Shown here piece by piece: positions 56,236-64,000 of a stretch of DNA of 64,000 nucleotides (positions within the stretch are counted from its first letter, which is position 1; every line of letters starts with the position of its first letter). A program made the translations under genes and the position numbers. The notes below the pieces were generated by a model that was given only the letters and a program-made list of their open reading frames with translations, was not told the origin of the DNA and searched no databases. The stretch is taken from positions 62,001 to 126,000 of the forward strand of contig JADJWN010000012.1 of NCBI GenBank assembly GCA_016716335.1, written 5' to 3'. The stretch comes from Saprospiraceae bacterium. GTDB taxonomy: Bacteria > Bacteroidota > Bacteroidia > Chitinophagales > Saprospiraceae.

Positions 56236-59043
56236 ATGGGAGAAAAAACGCTTTTTCTGCTTGATGGCCACGCTTTGGTGTACAGGGCGCATTTTGCATT
56301 TATATCCAGACCTCTGATCAATTCCAAGGGAGTGAATACTTCGGCTATTGCAGGCTTTGTCCGCACTTTGTGGGATATACTTCAAAACAAAAAACCAAGC
56401 CATATAGCCGTAGCATTCGACCCTCCGGGCGATACCTTCAGAAACGAATATTATCCTGAATATAAGGCTCATCGCGAAGCACAGCCCGAGGATATCACCG
56501 TGGCTTTGCCCTACATCCACAAGATTGTGGAGGGATTTAACATTCCGGTAGTGATGAAAGAAAATTATGAGGCAGATGATGTGATCGGCACCCTGGCCAA
56601 ACAGGCAGAAAAAGAGGGGTTCATTGTATATATGGTCACTCCGGACAAAGATTATGCCCAACTGGTGAGTAAAAAAATTTTTATGTATAAACCCTCCAGA
56701 CAGGGCAACGGCATCGATATACTGGGTGAAAAAGAAGTACTCGAAAGCTGGGAAATAGATAAAATAGACCAGGTAACAGATATACTGGGATTGCAGGGCG
56801 ACAGCGTAGATAATATTCCCGGTATTCCGGGTATAGGTCCTAAAACTGCAGTTAAACTGATCAAAGATTTCGGCTCTGTGGAGAATGTGATTGCCAATGC
56901 CGATAAGCTGCAGGGCAAACAAAAGGAAAATGTCATTCAGTATGCCGGTCAGGCATTGCTTTCCAAAAAATTAGCTACTATCAACACCGAATCTCCGGTA
57001 CAGTTTGATGCAAAATTGTACGAAGTTGAACCTATTAATAAAGAGGTTTTAAAAGAAGTCTTTCTGGAACTCGAATTCAGGACACTGGCTCAGCAAATAC
57101 TCGGCCTGCAGGATAATACAGAAACCCGACACGTACAGGGAATGCAACAAACGCTTTTCGGAAATGACACCAATCCTGCTCCGCTGCCCGAACCTGAACC
57201 TTCCGAACCAAAATACTCTGTGGCCAAAAAAAACATACAGAACACTCCTCATCAATACGAAGTCATAGATAGTCCTGAAAATGCCAAAGCATTGGCCGAA
57301 AAGCTGGCAGATCACACCATACTCAGTTTTGATACCGAAACTACAGGCATCGACCCACACAGTGCCGACCTTGTCGGAATGGTGTTTTCTGTAAAACCCG
57401 GACATGCCTGGTATGTAAGTGTTCCTGCTGACAGAGACAAAGCCACAGCTTTTGCCCATATTTTCAAAGATGTGCTGGAGAATGAAAAAATTACCAAAAT
57501 AGGTCAGAATATCAAATATGATATGACGGTGATGAAATGGTATGGGGTAGAGGTGAAAGGAATGCTTTTCGATACCATGATCGCCCATTATCTGTGTGAG
57601 CCGGATCTTAGACACAAGCTGGATTATCTCACCGAAACCTATCTGGATTACACCATGATTCCCATCGAGGACCTGATCGGCAAAAGCGGTAAAAATCAAC
57701 TGACGATGCGTGACGTGCCCGTAGAAAAAGTGAAGGAATATGCCGGTGAAGATGCCGATCTGACTCTTCAGCTTTACCCTGTTTTAAAGAAAATGCTGGC
57801 CGAAAATGAACTTGAAAAGTTGTACCATGATCTTGAGGCTCCACTGATCCGGGTATTGTGCGATCTCGAATATGAAGGTGTCAGAATTGATGCGGACTTT
57901 CTCAAGGTCTATTCCGGAGAACTCGGCAAGCTGATCCTGGAAAAAGAACAGGAAATCTATCGAAATGCCGGGACACACTTCAATATTTCCTCTCCCAAAC
58001 AAGTGGGGGAAGTATTGTTCGAACGGCTGAAAATTCCTTACAAATGGAAAAAAACCTCTACAGGACAGTATTCCACAGACTTTGACAAACTCACCGAACT
58101 GGCAGGCGAGCACATTGTCATAGACTCCATCCTGGAATACCGGAAATATACCAAACTCAAAAGCACCTATGTAGATGCACTGCCCACTCTGATTAATCCC
58201 CGTACCGGCAGGGTACACAGCAATTTCAATCAGGCACGTGCCGCCACAGGAAGGCTCAGTTCCGAAAATCCCAACCTCCAGAATATTCCCATCAGGGACG
58301 AAGCAGGCAGAGAGATACGAAAGGCCTTTGTACCAAGGAATGAGGATTTTATTCTTTTATCCGCCGACTATTCGCAGATTGAGCTTCGTCTGATTGCGGA
58401 TATGAGTGGCGATGAGTCTATGATCGAGGCATTTGCCGGAAACAAGGATTTTCACAGGGCCACTGCTGCCAAGGTGTTTGGTGTACCTTACGATGAAGTT
58501 ACTCCGGAGCAGCGCCGGAATGCAAAGACCGTAAACTTTTCCATCACTTACGGGGCCGGTGCCACCAATCTGTCCAGACAGTTGGGCATCAGCCGCAAAG
58601 AAGCCTCTGAGCTCATCGAAAACTATTACCGGGAGTTTAAAAAATTAAAAGAGTTCATGGACAAAATGGTACAGTTTGCCAGGACTCACGGTTATGTAAA
58701 AACCTTATTGGGCAGACGGCGCAATCTGAGAGATATCAACTCAAGAAACTCCCTGACAGCTTCCAATGCGGAAAGAATGGCTATCAATACACCGATACAG
58801 GGCACAGCCGCAGATATGATAAAGGTCGCCATGATCAATATCCATAATGAATTGCATAAACACAGGTTCAAATCAAAAATGATTCTTCAGGTGCACGATG
58901 AACTGGTATTCGATGTATATAAACCGGAACTGGAAAAAGTGAAGTCTATAGTTGAAGACAAAATGAAAAATGCCCTGCCTCAGCTCAGAGTACCTGTAGA
59001 GGTAGGTATGGGTGTAGGCACCAACTGGCTGGAAGCACACTGA
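56236..59043 (+). CDS. polA: DNA polymerase I
   Basis: 935 residues with all three domains: 5'-3' exonuclease (about 1-290; FLLDGHALVYRAHFAFI, GLQGDSVDNIPGIPGIGPKT), 3'-5' exonuclease (about 335-520; LSFDTETTGIDPHSADLVG) and polymerase (about 560-935; motif A ADYSQIELRLIADMSGDESM, motif B RRNAKTVNFSITYGAG, motif C QVHDELVF). The DxE site of the proofreading domain is kept. Length and frame are normal. It lies to the right of the accessory island and reads away from it. Confidence 0.97.
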   Translation: MGEKTLFLLDGHALVYRAHFAFISRPLINSKGVNTSAIAGFVRTLWDILQNKKPSHIAVAFDPPGDTFRNEYYPEYKAHREAQPEDITVALPYIHKIVEGFNIPVVMKENYEADDVIGTLAKQAEKEGFIVYMVTPDKDYAQLVSKKIFMYKPSRQGNGIDILGEKEVLESWEIDKIDQVTDILGLQGDSVDNIPGIPGIGPKTAVKLIKDFGSVENVIANADKLQGKQKENVIQYAGQALLSKKLATINTESPVQFDAKLYEVEPINKEVLKEVFLELEFRTLAQQILGLQDNTETRHVQGMQQTLFGNDTNPAPLPEPEPSEPKYSVAKKNIQNTPHQYEVIDSPENAKALAEKLADHTILSFDTETTGIDPHSADLVGMVFSVKPGHAWYVSVPADRDKATAFAHIFKDVLENEKITKIGQNIKYDMTVMKWYGVEVKGMLFDTMIAHYLCEPDLRHKLDYLTETYLDYTMIPIEDLIGKSGKNQLTMRDVPVEKVKEYAGEDADLTLQLYPVLKKMLAENELEKLYHDLEAPLIRVLCDLEYEGVRIDADFLKVYSGELGKLILEKEQEIYRNAGTHFNISSPKQVGEVLFERLKIPYKWKKTSTGQYSTDFDKLTELAGEHIVIDSILEYRKYTKLKSTYVDALPTLINPRTGRVHSNFNQARAATGRLSSENPNLQNIPIRDEAGREIRKAFVPRNEDFILLSADYSQIELRLIADMSGDESMIEAFAGNKDFHRATAAKVFGVPYDEVTPEQRRNAKTVNFSITYGAGATNLSRQLGISRKEASELIENYYREFKKLKEFMDKMVQFARTHGYVKTLLGRRRNLRDINSRNSLTASNAERMAINTPIQGTAADMIKVAMINIHNELHKHRFKSKMILQVHDELVFDVYKPELEKVKSIVEDKMKNALPQLRVPVEVGMGVGTNWLEAH

Positions 59044-59125
59044 TAGCAGATTAGTAAATTTTTAATGCTTTTGTCATCGACATTCAGTTATTCCAATCGT
59101 TTTACCTCAGACTATAATCCCTTGT

Positions 59126-60058
59126 ATGAATTTTGACAAACCTCAGGCAATACAGGATATTGCCGGCAAATACAACCTCAGAATCCTCGGCGACTCAAAG
59201 GCTTTTGCCACCGGAATCAACGAAATCCATAAAGTCAGACCCGGTGATATCACTTTTGTAGATGTCGAAAAATATTATTCCAGGTCTCTGAATTCTGCGG
59301 CCACCTATATCATCATCAACAAGGAGGTTAGCCCGCCTCCCGGAAAAACATTGCTCTTGTGTGAGAATCCTTTTGAAGTGTATAACAGCATCGTCTGGGA
59401 GCACCGGCCTTTTCATCCACTCTATGAAAAACTGGGTGAAAATGTATCAATAGGGTATGACAGCATCATAGAACATGGGGTGCATATCGGGCATAATGTC
59501 ATCATCGGGGACCATTGTTACATCCAGGCAGGGGTGTACATAGGCGATTACACAGTCATCGGTGACCATTGTGAAATTCAGGCCAGAGCTATTATAGGAA
59601 CAGATGCCTTTTACTATAAAAAATCTGACGGTAGATATCTCAAATGGAGATCAGGGGGAAGAGTGGTCATTGAGGATCATGTGGTGATTGGAGCCGGCTG
59701 CACCGTCAATAAAGGGGTATCCGGAGATACCATCATAGGTGAAGGTACCAAGATGGATTGCCTGATACACATTGGGCATGGTGCCGTGATCGGCAAAAAC
59801 TGTCTTATAGCTGCACAGGTGGGAATAGCAGGAAAAACCATAATCGGTGACAACTGTGTCATTTACGGTCAGGCAGGCATAGCCCAAAGTCTCCATATTG
59901 GAAATAATGTTACCATTTATGCACAATCCGGTGTCGGAAAAAATCTGGAATCAGGCAAAACTTATTTTGGCAGTCCCGCAGATGAAGCAAGAGAAAAATT
60001 CAGAGAACTGGCTACATTGAGAAGCCTGAGTAAAAACGGTAACCACTCCTCAGAGTAA
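59126..60058 (+). CDS. lpxD: UDP-3-O-acylglucosamine N-acyltransferase
   Basis: 310 residues: N-terminal uridine-binding domain (INEIHKVRPGDITFVDVEKY, YIIINKEVSPPPGKTLLLCE) and a left-handed beta-helix of hexapeptide repeats from about 110 (GENVSIGYDSIIEHGVHIGH, GDHCYIQAGVYIGDYTVIGD). HIGHGAVIGKNCLIAAQVGI holds the catalytic His. The enzyme adds the N-linked acyl chain in lipid A synthesis in the cytoplasm. Shorter than the E. coli protein but common for Bacteroidota. Intact frame. Confidence 0.9.
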   Translation: MNFDKPQAIQDIAGKYNLRILGDSKAFATGINEIHKVRPGDITFVDVEKYYSRSLNSAATYIIINKEVSPPPGKTLLLCENPFEVYNSIVWEHRPFHPLYEKLGENVSIGYDSIIEHGVHIGHNVIIGDHCYIQAGVYIGDYTVIGDHCEIQARAIIGTDAFYYKKSDGRYLKWRSGGRVVIEDHVVIGAGCTVNKGVSGDTIIGEGTKMDCLIHIGHGAVIGKNCLIAAQVGIAGKTIIGDNCVIYGQAGIAQSLHIGNNVTIYAQSGVGKNLESGKTYFGSPADEAREKFRELATLRSLSKNGNHSSE

Positions 60059-60065
60059 CATTCCT

Positions 60066-60620
60066 CTATTTCCATTTTATATTACACCCGGCACTCGGAT
60101 ATTGCTTTTCAGGTGCAGGTCTTCCAGCTAAAAGTGCATTTAGTGCTTCTCTAAGGTCTTTGCCGTTGAGCGGATATTCGTTTCCCGGTCGTGAAGCATC
60201 CAGACGCCCCCTGTAATAAAGCTTGTCATTCCCGTCAAATAAATAAAAATCCGGTGTACATGCCGCATCATATGACCTGGCTACCTCCTGTGATTCATCA
60301 TACAGATAAGGAAAAGGGTACCGCAGCACCTTAGCTACAATACTCATTTTATCCGGTGCATCCTCAGGATATTTTACTGCATCATTACTGGATATGGCCA
60401 CAAAACCGATTCCCTTATCGCTGTATTCGTGGGCAATTTTTACCAGCTCGCTGTTGACATGGATTACATAAGGACAATGATTGCACAGGAACATGACCAC
60501 TGTACCCGCCTTACCCCGTATATCAGCATACGATCGTTGAAGACCGGTCACTGTATCCGGTAAGTTGAAATCCGGTACATGGGTGCCCAGTGCCATCATT
60601 TTTGATTCAGTAAGTGCCAT
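60066..60620 (-). CDS. Thioredoxin-like (AhpC/TSA-type) redoxin family protein
   Basis: 184 residues of a thioredoxin fold: VPDFNLPDTVTGLQRSYADI, then VVMFLCNHCPYVIHVNSELV with a CNHC active site, IGFVAISSNDAVKYPEDAPD and DASRPGNEYPLNGKDLREAL. The CxxC pair suggests redox activity. No signal peptide, so it should be cytoplasmic. This is a common family in environmental Bacteroidota; partner and substrate unknown. Convergent with lpxD, 7 bases apart. Confidence 0.82.
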   Translation of the reverse strand: MALTESKMMALGTHVPDFNLPDTVTGLQRSYADIRGKAGTVVMFLCNHCPYVIHVNSELVKIAHEYSDKGIGFVAISSNDAVKYPEDAPDKMSIVAKVLRYPFPYLYDESQEVARSYDAACTPDFYLFDGNDKLYYRGRLDASRPGNEYPLNGKDLREALNALLAGRPAPEKQYPSAGCNIKWK

Positions 60621-60686
60621 AGATAAAATTTGTTTGATGTTATGGGGGCAAGTCTTAAGATATCACCTGCCCCCGAATTTTTCCGG

Positions 60687-62555
60687 TTATTTTACAAACT
60701 CAATGCTTCTCTGAATAAATCTGGTTAATTCCTCCCCCTTAAGCATATTTTGATTCAGGAGTGCAAGATCGTGCAAATATGCGGCAAAATCTGCTTTTTT
60801 CTCCTCGCTTTTCATCTTCAGGAGTTTTTCTGCTATCAGCGGATGATTGGTATTGACCACTACGTTGTGGCTGTCAGGAAACATGTTCATATCCATACCC
60901 TGGAGCATATGCATTTCTTTCATTCTCCGCATAAATTCCGGTTTGGTAATCAATACCGGATGGTCATTGGGCGAGAGTGCTTTCAATTCAATTTTTCCTG
61001 CCCCGAGATTTTTGATGGATGATGTAAAAATATTTTTGACCTTCTCCTGCTCCGCATCACTGAGTACGGATTCTTTTTTCTATTCCTTCTGCACGAGATT
61101 GTCGGTGGTATCAGAATCCACCCTTACAAATGTGATGTCATTCCCTTTATATTCCAGATGCTGAATAAAGTGGTTGTCTATGATATTGTCCATTTCCAGT
61201 ACATCATAGCCGTATGCTTTGGCAGATTCAATATAGGCGTGCTGTGCTTTAGGATCATTGGAATAGATGTGAACGATCTTATTGTACTTGTCGGTCTGAT
61301 TATCTTTAATCTTCTCTTTGTACTCTTCCAGCGTAAAGTACTGACCATCAATGTTCTTAAGCAAAGCAAAAGCAGTGGCTTTTTCGTTGAATTTCTCCTC
61401 GGAGATCATGCCGTATTTTACAAAAGTGCTGATTTCTTTCCATTTATCCTCAAAAGCCTTGCGGTCAGCACTGAAAAGTGACTGGAGTTTTTCAGCTACT
61501 TTTTTGGTTATATAACTGTTGATTTTCTTTACATTGGCATCTGACTGAAGGTAGCTTCTCGATACATTCAGAGGTATATCAGGTGAGTCTATCACTCCAT
61601 GTAATAACATGAGAAACTCCGGTACAATTTCCTTGACATCATCTGTCACAAACACCTGATTGGAGTACAGGTGAATCTTGTTTTTCTGTACTTCTATGCT
61701 GTTGTTGATTTTTGGAAAATATAAGATTCCTGTCAGATTGAAGGGGTAGTCTATATTAAGGTGTATCCAGAATAATGGTGCCGGGCTGAAAGGATACAAT
61801 TCATTGTAAAAATTCTGGTAATCCTCATCTGTCAGGTCGGAGGGTTTCATACGCCAGATAGGATGAGGATTGTTCACAATATTGTCCACCTCTTTCTTTA
61901 GCTCCTTTTTTTCATCACCTTCTCCTTCATAGGAAGTCTCCGTCCTTGTGCCAAATTTTATTTCCACAGGAAGGAATTTACAATACTTATTGAGCAGTTC
62001 GGTAATGCGCCATTTCTCCAGAAATTCTTTGTTTTCTTCATTAATGTAGAGTATCACCTCAGTACCTCTGTCAGTTTTGTCATGCGGAGCAATAGAATAC
62101 TCAGGATTGCCTTCACAGGACCAGATAACCGCCGGAGCATCTTCCTGCCAGGATTTGGTAATGACCTCTACCTTGTCGGCCACCATAAATGCAGAATAAA
62201 ATCCCAGACCGAAGTGTCCGATTATGGATGCGTCATCTTTGTATTTTTCCAGAAAATCTTCAGCAGAGGAGAATGCCACCTGATTGAGATATTTATTCAC
62301 CTCTTCCTCCGTCATCCCTATACCCCGGTCGATGATATGCAGCGTCTTTTTCTCCGGGTCTGTTTTGATCTCTATTTTTAAATCTCCCAACTCACCTTTG
62401 GCAACTCCTTTGGAAGCGAGGGTTTTGATTTTTGTCGTGGCATCTACCGCATTGGAAACCAGTTCTCTGAGAAAAATCTCGTGATCTGAATATAAAAACT
62501 TTTTAATAATCGGAAATATGTTTTCCGCCTGTACTGAAATATGTCCTTTTTCCAT
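60687..62555 (-). pseudogene. htpG: Chaperone HtpG (Hsp90), with in-frame TAG
   Basis: 622 codons of Hsp90. The N-terminal ATPase domain (FLYSDHEIFLRELVSNAVDA, IIDRGIGMTEEEVNKYL, GHFGLGFYSAFMVADKVEVI) and the middle domain (NVSRSYLQSDANVKKINSYI) are intact. A TAG at 61080-61082 stops the frame at codon 492. The same frame continues with KESVLSDAEQEKVKNIF, HPVLITKPEFMRRMKEMHML and VVNTNHPLIAEKLLKM to a TAA at 60687-60689, covering the dimerisation domain. No frameshift is needed; a one-base change (for example GAG to TAG) explains it. I start at the ATG at 62555. As read, the chaperone would lack its dimerisation domain. Confidence 0.88.
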
Positions 62556-63038
62556 TTGAATATTCTTTTGGTTTAACGCCTTGGAGTCAAAAGCCATGCC
62601 ATTGGTATTGAAAATGTCATTTTGTCAGTCCTTTTTCCTGCTGTCCACAGCTGAAATTTCGCTGTCAGTCCGGTACTCAAAAAATGGTTTATAACAAAGG
62701 TTGAATCCCGATTTTTAACTTTTTATTTTTTTATTACCCTAACGGGGTATTTTTATCATAATGAATTTTTTCCACATAATAAATATACTGGTCAGCATCA
62801 TACGATCGTATTTGTAAATCAGCTGTTTATAATGACTGAATTTTTTTTATTCAAATTTTAACCCCCTGTTTATACCAGAAAAACTGTATCAAAATCATAT
62901 TACACAAATTTTGTATGGTATCGTTTTTGGCATGTAGATAATGTCGGCTGTCAAAAAAATGAAAGACGAGCATTGACTTGACCGGCCGGCCAATGGTACT
63001 GAACTTATTTACAATAACCAAAACCAAACTCATATACC
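62556..63038. other. Gene-free AT-rich stretch upstream of htpG and a small gene
   Basis: About 480 bases, very AT-rich from 62690 to 62930. I see no gene, clear promoter or conserved RNA. A GGCCGGCC palindrome lies near 62981-62988. Confidence 0.4.
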
Positions 63039-63149
63039 ATGCACAACCAAAAAGACGAGACTTTATTTAAGGATTCACGGTTTTTGCTGGCACTAATGAT
63101 GCTGAGCGTGCTTGGCACTTATCTCATGTCTGCAGTCAGCCAGCTGTAA
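63039..63149 (+). CDS. Small 36-residue membrane protein
   Basis: A short frame from the ATG at 63039: MHNQKDETLFKDSRFLLALM, then a hydrophobic segment MLSVLGTYLMSAVSQL. One membrane helix, charged N-terminus. The stop is followed after 28 bases by a strong terminator, which argues for transcription. No family recognised; function unknown. Confidence 0.55.
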   Translation: MHNQKDETLFKDSRFLLALMMLSVLGTYLMSAVSQL

Positions 63150-63177
63150 CTGTCCGGATTTCTTAAAAATTTCAGGG

Positions 63178-63208
63178 CCCGGAAGTATGTATGCTTCCGG
63201 GTTTTTTT
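63178..63208 (+). terminator. Rho-independent terminator after the small membrane protein
   Basis: CCCGGAAG (63178-63185) pairs with CTTCCGGG (63194-63201) around an 8-base loop, with T7 after it. Confidence 0.9.
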
Positions 63209-63374
63209 GTCCTCACAAATATTTTATTGATTTTCCTGATTGGGTTTCCGGGATATCCTCCTTTAAGGTTTCCCGTTTTAAGTCATTCCTTCAATCCTTC
63301 AGAATATTCCCATCTTTGAAGAAATATTCTTTACATTAGCTTTTGATTTTTTCGGATAACCTTATCACTTTTAT

Positions 63375-64000
63375 ATGACTAAGAAAGTTCTGTTTTACCT
63401 TTTTATGTGGTGGAGCGGCATATTACTTTTTCTTTCATGCTCTACCAACAAAGCCGCTTTTCAGCAAAAAAAATTTGTATCGACACAAGGTGAATTAGCC
63501 TATAATATTTTTTATCCCGAAAATTATCACAAGAAAAATTCAGGCCTTTTTCCTTTGCTGATATTCCTGCATGGTGCCGGAGAACGGGGCAGCGACAACA
63601 TCAGTCAGCTCAAACATGTAGCTCCGATATTGCTGGAAAAAGAAAACAGAAAGAAATATCCTGCAATATTACTTTTTCCACAATGTCCGGAAAATGATTA
63701 TTGGGCGCCTGTCAAAAGATTTGAATGGTCTTTTTCTGAAAAAGCCGGTCCTACTGCACCGATGCAGCGTTTGAATGAGCTGGTGGACATCGTCCTTTCT
63801 GACCCTAAAGTTGACAAAACCCGGGTTTATATCTCCGGATTGTCTATGGGCGGGTTTGGCACTTTCGATTATCTGAGCAGAAAGCCGGGATTGTTTGCAG
63901 GAGCCGTGGCCATATGCGGGGGTGCGGATACTACCGCTGTGAAAAATTTTGTAAACATTCCTCTCTGGATATTTCATGGAGCCAAAGATCCGGTTGTGCC
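63375..64000 (+). CDS. Secreted esterase / dienelactone-hydrolase-like protein (truncated by window edge)
   Basis: At least 208 residues from the ATG at 63375, running off the window. A signal peptide with lipobox-like LFLSC near residue 20. An alpha/beta hydrolase fold: LLIFLHGAGERGSDNISQLK (oxyanion region), RVYISGLSMGGFGTFDYLSR (nucleophilic Ser in GLSMG) and WIFHGAKDPVV at the edge, where an Asp of the triad would lie. It fits the feruloyl-esterase/prolyl-oligopeptidase-like group (LpqC-type). Substrate unknown. Confidence 0.8.
   Translation, partial: MTKKVLFYLFMWWSGILLFLSCSTNKAAFQQKKFVSTQGELAYNIFYPENYHKKNSGLFPLLIFLHGAGERGSDNISQLKHVAPILLEKENRKKYPAILLFPQCPENDYWAPVKRFEWSFSEKAGPTAPMQRLNELVDIVLSDPKVDKTRVYISGLSMGGFGTFDYLSRKPGLFAGAVAICGGADTTAVKNFVNIPLWIFHGAKDPVV

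Noticed and set aside
61080..61082. Alternative genetic code with TAG as sense
   Set aside because: A single TAG in one gene is not enough, and other genes terminate normally with TAA and TGA; an error or point mutation is simpler.
1..64000. CRISPR array
   Set aside because: No regularly spaced direct repeats were found anywhere in the window.

Overview
The window looks like a chromosome fragment of a Bacteroidota member, most likely Saprospiria-like. Support comes from two very large secreted proteins with type IX secretion (T9SS) C-terminal signals, repeated TTG-N19/20-TAnnTTTG promoters, Bacteroidota-type families (DUF2851, DUF3108, DUF4230, OmpA/PD40, PadR-PspC pairs, a GHMP kinase of the mevalonate kinase type) and almost no Shine-Dalgarno sequences. 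Placement below phylum is inference.

Layout. 1-9.8 kb: 5' part of gyrB, tRNA-Cys, DUF2851 with folA, an overlapping four-gene envelope operon (flippase-like, DUF3108, DUF4230, TPR/PD40/OmpA), a LolC-type permease and a small membrane protein. 10.06-12.47 kb: an IS66-family element with a perfect 8-bp target duplication and a heavily frameshifted tnpC. 12.6-18.5 kb: an AT-rich gene for a giant modular T9SS protein. 18.7-19.0 kb: a short element bounded by 14-bp inverted repeats. 19.2-24.3 kb: PadR/PspC pair, a VapBC-like pair and a family 7 aldehyde dehydrogenase. 24.7-46.8 kb: ftcD, amidohydrolase, HepT/MntA toxin-antitoxin, TonB receptor, PqiA-like protein, acyl-CoA dehydrogenase behind twin operators, recA, mevalonate kinase, MerR regulator, YceI lipoprotein and a second huge T9SS protein with a dockerin-like segment. 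47.0-56.1 kb: an AT-richer accessory island. 56.2-64 kb: polA, lpxD, a thioredoxin-like protein, htpG with an in-frame amber codon, a 36-residue membrane protein and a truncated esterase.

The island is the strongest candidate for an undescribed system. It encodes a DndC-type sulfur-transfer protein, an HNH endonuclease, a small PD-(D/E)xK nuclease resembling HamA, a Ski2-like helicase resembling HamB of Hachiman, an RmuC-like coiled-coil nuclease and a convergent DndA-type cysteine desulfurase. DndB, DndD and DndE are absent. HNH, nuclease and helicase are joined by ATGA overlaps. A sulfur-modification module built around a Hachiman-like effector is my reading, not a demonstrated fact.

Many genes outside the island carry single-base indels, usually in homopolymers (folA, a membrane protein, tnpC, both T9SS giants, pspC, aldehyde dehydrogenase), and htpG and vapC have in-frame stops. 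The homopolymer pattern points to long-read sequencing error at least in part. I therefore annotate whole loci and mark where the frame breaks.
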